Below are positions 1-8,156 of a stretch of 64,000 nt of DNA, one piece after another. The notes under the pieces were generated by a model that was not told the DNA's origin, made no database searches, and was given only the letters and a program-made list of their open reading frames with translations. How positions within the stretch are numbered: the first letter of the stretch is position 1; each line of letters starts with the position of its first letter. Both the position numbers and the translations under genes were made by a program. Source of the stretch: Neoaquamicrobium microcysteis (lineage in GTDB: Bacteria; Pseudomonadota; Alphaproteobacteria; Rhizobiales; Rhizobiaceae); NCBI RefSeq assembly GCF_008180155.1, contig NZ_VSZS01000064.1, forward strand, positions 62,001-126,000. The letters run 5' to 3'.

Positions 1-90
1 TGTCGGAGAGCTTTCGCCGCATGGAACGTACGCTGGCTGGATGAGCCGCTGAAAAGCGCTTTCCGGCGGTCGTGATGGATGCCATGCACA

Positions 91-3000
91 TCAATGAAAA
101 TTCCGTCCCTTGGGCATCACCTTGACGATCCGGGCCGCCGCGTTCTCGGCAGACGGGCCCGCATGCTTTGAAGGAACGGCGACGACGGCATGGCGACGAA
201 GCAGCCCCGCCGCAGCCAGCGTCCGCCGGTCTTCGTCTATGCCACGCTTCACCTCGTCGGCCGGTCCGGCAAACTCCACCCTGCCTGCGGTTTCCGAAAG
301 TGCGCCAAGTTGCCAGCTCAGATCCTCCATCTGCTCGGCCACAATATGAATGACGTCTGCCTCGCACTGCAGGCGGCCGCTCACGCGCAGCAGCTTGCCG
401 CCCATGATGACCGGCCGGAACCGCTCGAAATCCCTGTGCCAGACGATGACATTGGCGATTGCCTCTTCGTCTTCCAGCGTAAGGAAGATGGCATTGCCCT
501 TCCCCGGCCGCTGCCGCACCAGAACCAGCCCCGCCACCGAGACCCTGCGCCCGTTCGGCACCGATCCGAGATCGACATTCGGCGTGATGCCGGCCTGATC
601 GAACTGCCGGCGCAGGAAGGAGAGCGGATGGGCCTTGAGCGACAGGGACAGCGCGCGATAATCGTGGATCACATGCTCTCCAAGCGGCATGACAGGCAGT
701 TGCATTTCAGGCTCCCTGTCTTCGAGGTGCACGTCGGGCCTGTCGAAAAGCGGCAGCGTTTCCGTGGCCGAAGCGCGATCGAGCGCGCGGACGGCCCAGA
801 GTGCGGCGCGCCTGTCGAGGCCGATGGATCGGAACGCATCGGCCTGCGCCAGCTTCTCGATAGCGCCGACATCGAGGCCGGACCGTAGCCACAGGTCGCG
901 GACCGAACGATAACCCTCGCCGCGTCGTTCGACGAAAAGCTTCATCTGCTTCTCGGGCAGCCCTTTCACCTGCCGGAAGCCGAGCCGAACTGCGTGGGCA
1001 GTTTTGATGACACCGCGCATCGAGGCATGCCGCCCGATGATCTTCGAAGGATCGAAACTCATCTTTTCGAGAGTGCAGTCCCAGTCCGACTCGTTGATGT
1101 CCACGGGCAGAATCCCGACCCCGTGGTCGGCCGCATCCCGCACCAGTTGCGCCGGCGCATAAAAGCCCATCGGCTGCGAATTGAGGATCGCCGCACAGAA
1201 GACGTCCGGATAGAAGGTCTTGAACCAGCAGGAAGCATAGACCAGCAAGGCGAAGGACGCGGCATGGCTCTCGGGAAAGCCGTAGTCGCCGAAGCCTTCG
1301 ATCTGAGCGAAGCAGCGCTCGGCGAAATCCTTCGTATAGCCCTTGGCAATCATGCCGGAGACCATTCTTTCCCTGTAATTCTGAATCGTGCCGTTTCGGC
1401 GGAACGTCGCCATGGCCCGGCGGAGCTGGTCGGCTTCGCCGGGCGAGAAACCGCCCGCAACGATGGCGATCTTCATCGCCTGTTCTTGGAACAGGGGTAC
1501 GCCGAGCGTCCTGCCGAGGATTTCCCGCATCTCCTCCTTCGGGTAGTCGACCTTCTCCTTTCCCATCCTGCGCCGCAGATAGGGGTGGACCATGTTGCCC
1601 TGGATCGGGCCGGGCCTAACGATCGCCACCTCGATCACGAGATCGTAGAATTCACGTGGCCTTAATCGCGGCAGCATCGACATCTGGGCACGGCTCTCGA
1701 TCTGGAAGACGCCGAGCGTGTCGGCGCGGCAGATCATGTCGTAGACGTGCCTGTCCTCCTTCGGCATCGTCATGAAATCCACGATTGCTTCGCCCCGTTC
1801 GTTACGGGGCGCATAATTGGCGGAAAGAAGATCAAACGCCCGCCGCAAACACGACAGCATCCCAAGCGCCAGCACATCGACCTTGATGAGACCGACCGCA
1901 TCGAGGTCGGTTTTGTCCCATTCGATCATCTTGCGTTCGTCCATCGCCGTCTTGATGATCGGCACGATTTCGTCCAGCCGATCCTTGGTGATGACGAAGC
2001 CGCCGACATGTTGCGACAGATGGCGCGGACATTCGATCTTCATAAGTTCGTTGGCACAATCCATGACGTGCGCGCGCATCGGATGACCTTTGGAAAGGCC
2101 GCCGGTATCGGCTTCTCTTTCGCCTAGCCTGGACGTCCACCATCCCCAGATCGAACCGGAAAGAGCGGTCTGCAGGTCGTTGGACAAGCCCATGGCCTTT
2201 GCGACTTCCCGCAACGCGGAGCGCCCGCGATAGGTGACGACCGAAGCAGCCAAAGCCGTGCGCTTGGCGCTGTATTTATTGTATATATAGTCGATGATTT
2301 CGGCGCGTCGTTCGTGCTCGAAATCGACGTCTATATCCGGAGGCTCGTCGCGTTCCGTCGATACGAACCGCTCGAAAAGCAGGTCTGACTTGTCGGGATC
2401 GACATCGGTGATGCCTAGACAATAGCAGATCACGGAGTTAGCGGCCGACCCCCGCCCCTGGCAGAGAATTTTCTCCTGCTTCGAAAAACGGACGATGTCG
2501 TGCACCGTTAGGAAATAGCGGGCATATTTCTTTTCGGCGACAATCTGGAATTCACGCCGAAGTGCGGCCGATATCTTCTCGGGTATGCCATCGGCATAAC
2601 GTTTATGCGCTCCTTCCCATGCAAGTCTTTCCAGTTCGGTCTGGGGATCGACGCCTTCTTCGGTCGTTTCTTCAGGATAGTTGTGCTTGAGCTCATCGAA
2701 CGAAAAACCCAGCGTTCCTGCAAAGCGGACCGTCTCGGCGATCGCCTGCGGATGGCGGCGGAACAGGCGCGCCATTTCGGCAGGCGGCTTCATATGCCTC
2801 TCGGCATTGGCTTCGAGCTCAAGACCGGATTTCGCAACCGGCCTGTTGAGACGGATCGCGGTCATCACGTCCTGCAGCGGGCGACGCTCACGCCCATGGT
2901 AGAGCACATCGTTGATCGCCATCAGCGGCAGACGGGCAACGGCGGCAAGAGCCGCCGCCTGCTCGATGCGGAAGCGGTCGTCGCCTCGATAGGCGGGAGC

Positions 3001-3513
3001 GACGGCTACCCAGATCGCATCGGCGCCGAAACGGTCGCGCAACTGCACCAGAAACGCCAGATCGGCGGTTCCATCCTGCTCGAGTTTCGGAATGACGGCC
3101 AATGAGATTCGGTCGCCCCACTCGAGCAGATCCGAACGATAGACCTGCGGGTCTCCCTTGGGGCTTTCGTCGCGAAAATTAGCCTGGGTGAGCAAGCGGC
3201 ACAGATGCCCCCAGCCCTTGCGATCGCGCGGATAGGCGAGCACGTCCGGGGTGCCGTCGGCAAAGGCCAGGCGGCAGCCGGGATGATAGGGCAAGGTGGA
3301 TGCCGGGCCCTTTTCTTTCAGAATAATCTGTTTGGACTGGCTCCATGCGCGCACGGTTCCGGCAACCGTGTTGCGGTCTGCCAGCCCCATCGCCGCATGA
3401 CCCAGCCCATAGGCCGCAAGCACCAGCTCTTCAGGCCTTGATGCCCCGCGCAGGAAGGAAAAATTCGACTGCACGGCGAACTCGACATAGGCGGGGGAAG
3501 TCGGGGAACTCAA
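91..3513 (-). CDS. dnaE2: Error-prone DNA polymerase DnaE2 (ImuC)
   Basis: This is the C-family translesion polymerase that works with ImuA and ImuB in SOS-induced mutagenesis. The protein is about 1140 aa if it starts at the TTG at 3513, which overlaps the imuB stop codon. The N-terminal PHP region begins with the family-typical stretch YVEFAVQSNFSFLRGAS. The catalytic acidic motif PDIDVDF lies near residue 391, and a C-terminal OB-fold (about residues 985-1035, GLVLVRQRPGKGNAIFLTLE) is present. The open frame continues upstream of the TTG, but that part is only the shadow of imuB. The length slightly exceeds the usual 1080-1100 aa. Its base composition is visibly less GC-rich than imuB. The 3' end lies 90 bases inside the window. 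Confidence 0.95.
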   Translation of the reverse strand: MSSPTSPAYVEFAVQSNFSFLRGASRPEELVLAAYGLGHAAMGLADRNTVAGTVRAWSQSKQIILKEKGPASTLPYHPGCRLAFADGTPDVLAYPRDRKGWGHLCRLLTQANFRDESPKGDPQVYRSDLLEWGDRISLAVIPKLEQDGTADLAFLVQLRDRFGADAIWVAVAPAYRGDDRFRIEQAAALAAVARLPLMAINDVLYHGRERRPLQDVMTAIRLNRPVAKSGLELEANAERHMKPPAEMARLFRRHPQAIAETVRFAGTLGFSFDELKHNYPEETTEEGVDPQTELERLAWEGAHKRYADGIPEKISAALRREFQIVAEKKYARYFLTVHDIVRFSKQEKILCQGRGSAANSVICYCLGITDVDPDKSDLLFERFVSTERDEPPDIDVDFEHERRAEIIDYIYNKYSAKRTALAASVVTYRGRSALREVAKAMGLSNDLQTALSGSIWGWWTSRLGEREADTGGLSKGHPMRAHVMDCANELMKIECPRHLSQHVGGFVITKDRLDEIVPIIKTAMDERKMIEWDKTDLDAVGLIKVDVLALGMLSCLRRAFDLLSANYAPRNERGEAIVDFMTMPKEDRHVYDMICRADTLGVFQIESRAQMSMLPRLRPREFYDLVIEVAIVRPGPIQGNMVHPYLRRRMGKEKVDYPKEEMREILGRTLGVPLFQEQAMKIAIVAGGFSPGEADQLRRAMATFRRNGTIQNYRERMVSGMIAKGYTKDFAERCFAQIEGFGDYGFPESHAASFALLVYASCWFKTFYPDVFCAAILNSQPMGFYAPAQLVRDAADHGVGILPVDINESDWDCTLEKMSFDPSKIIGRHASMRGVIKTAHAVRLGFRQVKGLPEKQMKLFVERRGEGYRSVRDLWLRSGLDVGAIEKLAQADAFRSIGLDRRAALWAVRALDRASATETLPLFDRPDVHLEDREPEMQLPVMPLGEHVIHDYRALSLSLKAHPLSFLRRQFDQAGITPNVDLGSVPNGRRVSVAGLVLVRQRPGKGNAIFLTLEDEEAIANVIVWHRDFERFRPVIMGGKLLRVSGRLQCEADVIHIVAEQMEDLSWQLGALSETAGRVEFAGPADEVKRGIDEDRRTLAAAGLLRRHAVVAVPSKHAGPSAENAAARIVKVMPKGRNFH

Positions 3514-5042
3514 GCGAAGAGCCCGTGCAGATACCAGCGCGGCATGTCGGCCGTCGCGTCGTAGAGACCCTGCCGATAGAGCCAGTAGCGGCGGCCCTCC
3601 TCGTCCTCGATACGGAAATAGTCGCGCGTGGGTTCTTCCTGCCTGCCGCCGAGCCACCATTCCGGCGCGATGCGTTCCGGCCCTTCCGCGCGCGCGACCC
3701 GGTAGAGCACGCGCCGCCAGCGGAACTGGCGCGGCGGGCCCTCCGGCACCTCCGCCATGAAGACGTCGATCGGCTCGGCCTGCGGCAGGAGCCGTATCGG
3801 GCGCTCGCGCGGCACGGGCCTGGGCGCCGCGCCGGTGGCCAGGCCGCCATACGGCATCAACGCGACCGCGCGTTCGGGAATGTGGCTCTCGACCGGCCTG
3901 GGGATCGCCAATGCGCCTTCCCCCAGCCTGGCGCGGACACGATCTGCAAACATCGCTAGATCGGTCTCGTCGGCCCCGTTGCCGCCGGCAAGGTTGGCCT
4001 GCTCCGGCGCAATCCGCGCGGTTTCCAACGCCGAAAGCCGCACCAGCTCGAAGCCGCAATCCGCCTCCAATTCACCGATGGCCGAAAGCCGCTCGCGAAA
4101 CAGCTTCAGCACCAGCGCCGGCTCGCGCAGCGGCCGCGACGCCCCAACCCCCAGCCGCCTGACCGCGCCATCGACGCGAAAGAGAGAGAGCTGAAGAAAG
4201 CGTGCGCCCTCGCCGCGCCGTTCCATGTCTTCCTTCAGCGTGCCCGCCAGCAGGAAGACGAGCCGCTCCACATCCTCGGAACGCACGACGGGTTCCGGCA
4301 GATGGCGCTCGACCGAAAGGGCCGCGACAGGCAACCGGGGCGAAACCGCCTCCTCGACCTCGCCCAGCGCCTGGTCGAGCCGCAGGATCACCCCCGCACC
4401 GAAGCGGCGGGCAAGCGGCGCGCGCGGCGCATCCACGATCGCGCCCACGGTGCGCAGGCCCACGCTTTCCAGACCGGCGCGCGCCGCAGGCTCCAGCCTC
4501 AGGGCTGCCAGCGGCAGCGGCATTAGTGTTGCCCGCTCTTCGCCGGGAGCCACGGGAACAGGGTCCAGAAAGCGCGCCGCCGCCCAGGCCATGCCCGGCG
4601 TGGAGGCAAGCCCGGCGCGGGCGCGAAAACCCTGCTGCGAAAGCCGCTTCAGCGCGTCCTCGAGCATCGCCTGCTCGCCGCCGAAGAGATGCGCGCAGCC
4701 GGCAATGTCGAGGAAAAGCCCGTCTGCACCGTCTAGCGCGACCAGCGGCGTGTAGCGGTCGCACCAGTCGGCGAGGCTTTCGAGCAGCTGCCGGTCGGCC
4801 GCATCGTCGGCTTCCACGACCTCGATTTCGGGATGCATGGCGCGCGCATCGGCCAGCCCCATGCCGCGCCTGAGCCCCAGCCCGGCCGCATCTTCCTCGA
4901 CTGCGGCGATGCGCTGGGCGTTGTTTTCGTGGCGGCTGACGACAAGAGGCGGGCGCGGTTCACGCCACCCCGCGCGCCAGGACCGTCCCAGCCTGCCCCG
5001 CAGGATGCGCTCCGTCGGCAGATACGGAAACCACAGCGCCAT
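3510..5042 (-). CDS. imuB: ImuB, inactive Y-family polymerase subunit of the mutasome
   Basis: ImuB is the Y-family-like adaptor that links DnaE2 to the beta clamp during error-prone lesion bypass; the family lacks polymerase activity. The product is 510 aa from the ATG at 5042 (MALWFPYLPTERILRGR). That start fits the family N-terminus, whereas the longer open frame adds a proline/arginine-rich shadow of imuA. The Y-family fold spans about residues 1-350 (for example DGADGLFLDIAGCAHLFGGE), followed by the C-terminal ImuB region ending in WYLHGLFA. The gene overlaps imuA by 83 bases and dnaE2 by 4 bases, so the three are probably translationally coupled. GC content is very high: one 60-base line (4381-4440) counts 78 percent. 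Confidence 0.93.
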   Translation of the reverse strand: MALWFPYLPTERILRGRLGRSWRAGWREPRPPLVVSRHENNAQRIAAVEEDAAGLGLRRGMGLADARAMHPEIEVVEADDAADRQLLESLADWCDRYTPLVALDGADGLFLDIAGCAHLFGGEQAMLEDALKRLSQQGFRARAGLASTPGMAWAAARFLDPVPVAPGEERATLMPLPLAALRLEPAARAGLESVGLRTVGAIVDAPRAPLARRFGAGVILRLDQALGEVEEAVSPRLPVAALSVERHLPEPVVRSEDVERLVFLLAGTLKEDMERRGEGARFLQLSLFRVDGAVRRLGVGASRPLREPALVLKLFRERLSAIGELEADCGFELVRLSALETARIAPEQANLAGGNGADETDLAMFADRVRARLGEGALAIPRPVESHIPERAVALMPYGGLATGAAPRPVPRERPIRLLPQAEPIDVFMAEVPEGPPRQFRWRRVLYRVARAEGPERIAPEWWLGGRQEEPTRDYFRIEDEEGRRYWLYRQGLYDATADMPRWYLHGLFA

Positions 5043-5883
5043 GATCCTGCGCTTCGTCCGGCAATGTATGTCGCTCGTGAAAGGCGCGTTCATCTGCGTT
5101 CCACTCCAGCATGAAGGTTGCGGGGATGCCGGTCCGGCTTCGGCTCGTCTCGACGCGGAAGGCAGGCGGGCCGATCGAGCCGGCAAGCCGGCCGGCAAGA
5201 GTTTCGCGCTCTCCCGACGCGGCAGCCGACACGACGAGGCGCACGGGCGCGGCGGTCGGCTCCGGCAATCCCGCCTGGCGCAGGAGAAACAGGGGCCTGC
5301 GCGCTGCCTGCGTGCGGTGGTGCAGGCGGCGCGTCGCTGTCAGGTCGAGCCGACGCGAAGGCCCGCGCACTTCCAGCAGCACGACCGAAAGCGCAGTCAG
5401 CGACGCGGCCTCTTCCGCCACCCACAGTGCGTCCTCAAGCCGGCGCGTCCGGGTGAACATCATGGCTTCCGGCTCGATACCGAAGCGGTTGAGAATGCCC
5501 GGCATGTAGGGCGCTCCCGCTTCCGAAAACGCCTCGCCCGCGCCCACCCACAGCAGCGGCGCGTTCGCCGTCCGTTTCCGGGCAAGCGCGGCCAGCGCCA
5601 GCGTGAACCCGGCCACCGCGCCCGCATCGCGCGACTGCCTGCCGTGGATTTCCACCAGGGAGGCAAGGGGCAGGCCGCCGCCCAGCGCCGTGTCGAGCCC
5701 GGCTGAGCCTGTCCTTAGAAGGCCCGCCGCTCTTTCGGGCGCGCCACCCCGACGCAGCACCAGACCCTCCTGCCCACTTTCGCGCGCGGGCAGCTCCAGC
5801 CTTTCCGGCAGCGTTCCCTCGATCCTCGCAATTTCCCGGCGCAAGGCAAAAACGGCCTCACGCGCCACGGCGGCTGTCGCCAT
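4960..5883 (-). CDS. imuA: ImuA, RecA-like mutasome accessory protein
   Basis: ImuA is the first gene of the imuA-imuB-dnaE2 cassette. It is a RecA/SulA-like protein needed for damage-induced mutagenesis, probably by tuning recombination and mutasome assembly. The 307-aa product contains a RecA-core-like region with GSAGLDTALGGGLPLASLVE near residues 60-80 but no clean Walker A GKT, as is usual for ImuA. The ATG at 5883 is preceded by a LexA-type operator 24-38 bases upstream. The 3' end overlaps imuB by 83 bases, a large overlap that suggests coupled translation. Confidence 0.88.
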   Translation of the reverse strand: MATAAVAREAVFALRREIARIEGTLPERLELPARESGQEGLVLRRGGAPERAAGLLRTGSAGLDTALGGGLPLASLVEIHGRQSRDAGAVAGFTLALAALARKRTANAPLLWVGAGEAFSEAGAPYMPGILNRFGIEPEAMMFTRTRRLEDALWVAEEAASLTALSVVLLEVRGPSRRLDLTATRRLHHRTQAARRPLFLLRQAGLPEPTAAPVRLVVSAAASGERETLAGRLAGSIGPPAFRVETSRSRTGIPATFMLEWNADERAFHERHTLPDEAQDHGAVVSVSADGAHPAGQAGTVLARGVA

Positions 5884-5906
5884 GATGCTGCTCTTTCGCG
5901 GTCTGT

Positions 5907-5921
5907 GTTCCTGTTATGTTC
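5907..5921. promoter_or_regulatory. LexA (SOS) box controlling imuA-imuB-dnaE2
   Basis: The plus strand reads GTTC-CTGTTAT-GTTC, an exact match to the alphaproteobacterial LexA operator GTTC-N7-GTTC. It sits between the divergent imuA (start 5883) and zincin gene (start 6089), close enough to imuA to block its promoter. This predicts DNA-damage induction of the whole cassette. Confidence 0.85.
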
Positions 5922-6088
5922 TTATGGATTCCAGAGCGCCGCGAAAGAGTCAAGCAGCTTGGAAAGAATTTATTCCTGTCGTCGCGCGGGGCGGCGAGTC
6001 CTTTCGGCACACGGGTCTTGGCCGCTCGTGCAATAGGGGGGTCGAAAGCCTTGCGGCAAAGCTATATATGCCCCCAAAAGGACACTGA

Positions 6089-6511
6089 ATGGCCCGCATC
6101 TATCAGACCCGCGACTGGAGCGACCAGCTCTCCCCCTCGCTTCAGGAGTTCGAGCTTCTGGCGCTGGAAACCTATGCGCATCTTCCAGCCGAGTTCCGCC
6201 AGCTCACCGGCGAGATCGTCATCCAGATCGCCGAGTTCCCCACCGACGAGATCATGGACGACCTGTCGCTGGAAACCCCGTTCGACCTGCTCGGGCTGTT
6301 CGAGGGCCGCGGCATCGCCGAGCGCTGGAACCCGTCCACCGGCGAAGGGCCGAACCGCGTCACGCTCTACCGCCGCGCCATCCTCGACTACTGGGCGGAA
6401 AACGAGGAGACGCTGGGCGACATCGTCGCCCATGTGCTGATCCACGAGATCGGCCACCATTTCGGCCTGTCGGACGACGACATGGAGCGCATCGAGGAAA
6501 ACGCGGAATGA
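6089..6511 (+). CDS. Metallopeptidase family protein (zincin, HExxHxxGxxD)
   Basis: This 140-aa protein belongs to the small zincin-like family (PF06262 type) found across proteobacteria, whose substrate is unknown. The zinc signature HEIGHHFGLSD lies at residues 119-129, with H119, E120 and H123 as likely zinc or catalytic residues and D129 as the third-ligand position. An acidic helix follows to the C-terminus. There is no signal peptide, so it should be cytoplasmic. The stop codon overlaps the ATG of the next gene (ATGA), so the two are probably co-translated. Confidence 0.88.
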   Translation: MARIYQTRDWSDQLSPSLQEFELLALETYAHLPAEFRQLTGEIVIQIAEFPTDEIMDDLSLETPFDLLGLFEGRGIAERWNPSTGEGPNRVTLYRRAILDYWAENEETLGDIVAHVLIHEIGHHFGLSDDDMERIEENAE

Positions 6512-6837
6512 CCGCGCCGTCCGAACTCTATGACCGCCTGAAGGGGGCATGGAGCGTTCGGACTTCCACCGTATGGACGGCTGAAAATCCCGCCCGCGGC
6601 CAGTGCAGCGTCACCGCGCTCGTGGTTCAGGACATTCTCGGCGGAGACATACTCAAAACCGGAACACCCGGCGGCACGCATTTCTACAACAGTATCGACG
6701 GCGTGCGCTGGGACTTCACAATCGGCCAGTTCGAGCAGCCGATCCCGTTCGAGGATATTCCTTCCACCCGCGAGGAAGCCATGGCCGACACCAGCCCGGC
6801 ACAATACGCCGAACTGCGGCAAAGGCTCGGCCTCTGA
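6508..6837 (+). CDS. YunG family protein
   Basis: This 109-aa protein resembles the YunG family. It begins ELYDRLKGAWSVRTSTVW and carries the family features GQCSVTALVVQDILGGDIL and GTHFYNSIDGVRWDFTIGQF. The Cys followed by conserved His, Asp and Asn positions recalls a small papain/transglutaminase-like fold, but that is inference and no activity is established. It overlaps the zincin gene by 4 bases, so the pair probably forms an operon. No membrane segment is visible. Confidence 0.75.
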   Translation: MTAPSELYDRLKGAWSVRTSTVWTAENPARGQCSVTALVVQDILGGDILKTGTPGGTHFYNSIDGVRWDFTIGQFEQPIPFEDIPSTREEAMADTSPAQYAELRQRLGL

Positions 6838-6933
6838 CCGCCTGCTGCTCTCCGAGCTCCCTTAAATGGCAGTCTTGAGTACGGGACGCCGAAGCGCAGA
6901 AAACCGCCATTTGCAGCCCGCCATCGCGCGTTT

Positions 6934-7140
6934 CTACTGCTCCCCGAGCTTCATCTCGGGGTCGTAGTCCTTCCCGTGCACTTCCTTCACCACCGCCTGC
7001 CCGCAGCGCATGGTCTTGGTCTCGGCATCGAAGGCGTAGGTGGGTGACCCGTGCAGGTGCCAGCCCTTGCTCAGCGCCAGCGTCACCTTGTGGCAGAAGC
7101 TGGAATCATCAGGTCCGGTGAGAAGCCGGTAGAGTTTCAT
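6934..7140 (-). CDS. DUF1737 domain protein
   Basis: This small 68-aa protein starts at the ATG at 7140 (MKLYRLLTGPDDSSFCHKVT). It matches the DUF1737 pattern: an N-terminal YRLLTG, a helix with FCHKV, then GWHLHGSP and GQAVVKEV. The open frame extends further upstream, but only this part is family-like. It sits 22 bases after the CitE-like gene on the same strand and is probably transcribed with it. Its function is unknown. Confidence 0.8.
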   Translation of the reverse strand: MKLYRLLTGPDDSSFCHKVTLALSKGWHLHGSPTYAFDAETKTMRCGQAVVKEVHGKDYDPEMKLGEQ

Positions 7141-7162
7141 GGTGTCTGTCCCTGTGAATCTG

Positions 7163-8038
7163 TCACTGCAGGTCGGCCCGGGCCAGCAGCCGTTCCGCCT
7201 GTTCGAGATGCAGCCGCTCGACCATCTTGCCGTCCAGCGAGATGGCGCCCCTGTCGGCGTTTTCCGGAAGCGCGAAGGCCGCGCGGATCGCAAGCGCCTC
7301 GGCCACCTGCTTTTCCGAGGGCGAAAACGCAACGTTGGCAGAGCCGATCTGCGCCGGGTGAATCAGCGTCTTGCCGTCGAAGCCCATGTTGCGGGCCTCC
7401 GTGCATTCCGCGGCAAATGCGTCGAGATCGGAGAAATCGTTGCTCACCCCGTCCAGCACGTCGAGAGAACCCGCGCGCGCCGCCAGCACCATCTGCAGCA
7501 GCCACGGCGTCAGGTAGCGGCGGTCGGGCGTGGCGAGGATACCGGTTTCCTTCACGAGATCGTTCGTTCCGGCCACGAGGCAGGAAAGCCTGGCGCCCCG
7601 GTCCCGCCCCAGCGCTGCGATCGCGCCTATATTGAGCATGGCGCGCGGCGTCTCGATCATCGCCCACAGAGACAGCGACGGCCGTGCGTCCCGGTCGTCC
7701 AGCAGGTCGTTGGCTTCCAGTATGTCGCGCGCCGTCTCCACCTTGGGCAGCAGGATGGCGTCCGGACGGCACGTGCGTGCGGCAAGCAGATCGTCGGCGC
7801 CCCATTCTCCCGAAAGGGCGTTGATGCGGATGACCATCTCGCGGCCATCCTTCTCGCGACCCGCAAAGAAGTCTTGCATCCGCTCTCGCGCTGCCTGCTT
7901 CTGCAAGGGCGCGACCGAATCTTCCAGGTCGATCACCACCGCGTCGCAGTCGAGCGAGGCGATCTTGCCAAGCGCCTTCTCGTTGGTGGCGGGCACGTAG
8001 AGCACGGAACGGCGGCGGCGCGGCGGTCTGATCTGCAT
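7163..8038 (-). CDS. HpcH/HpaI aldolase/citrate lyase family protein (CitE-like CoA ester lyase)
   Basis: This 291-aa protein starts at the ATG at 8038 (MQIRPPRRRRSVLYVPATNE). It shows the CitE/malyl-CoA lyase TIM-barrel motifs in order: VVIDLEDSVAP, MVIRINALSGEWGADDL, ILLPKVETARDI, LWAMIETPRAML, CLVAGTNDLVKE and GFDGKTLIHPAQI. The acidic residues in DLEDSV and IETP are the expected metal ligands. It lacks neighbouring citrate lyase subunits, so it is more likely a malyl-CoA, citramalyl-CoA or related lyase or thioesterase than true citrate lyase. It is divergent from the FAD oxidoreductase gene and followed by the DUF1737 gene. Confidence 0.88.
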   Translation of the reverse strand: MQIRPPRRRRSVLYVPATNEKALGKIASLDCDAVVIDLEDSVAPLQKQAARERMQDFFAGREKDGREMVIRINALSGEWGADDLLAARTCRPDAILLPKVETARDILEANDLLDDRDARPSLSLWAMIETPRAMLNIGAIAALGRDRGARLSCLVAGTNDLVKETGILATPDRRYLTPWLLQMVLAARAGSLDVLDGVSNDFSDLDAFAAECTEARNMGFDGKTLIHPAQIGSANVAFSPSEKQVAEALAIRAAFALPENADRGAISLDGKMVERLHLEQAERLLARADLQ

Positions 8039-8156
8039 GACCTCTTTCTGGCGCAACCGATTCTTCCGCGCAAGCACCACTGCGCGGCAATGCGCCACTT
8101 GCGGGGCGGCGGTGAAGCTGTTTCCTTCCGCCCGACAACAAGGGGAGCCTTCAGCC

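Noticed and set aside
1-90. Possible 3' end of a plus-strand gene at the left edge
   Set aside because: All three frames stop within 76 bases and none shows a recognisable protein end.
3514-4059. Upstream extension of the dnaE2 reading frame
   Set aside because: The 182 extra codons are arginine/alanine-rich antisense-type shadow of imuB in another frame and do not resemble the DnaE2 N-terminus, which begins at 3513.
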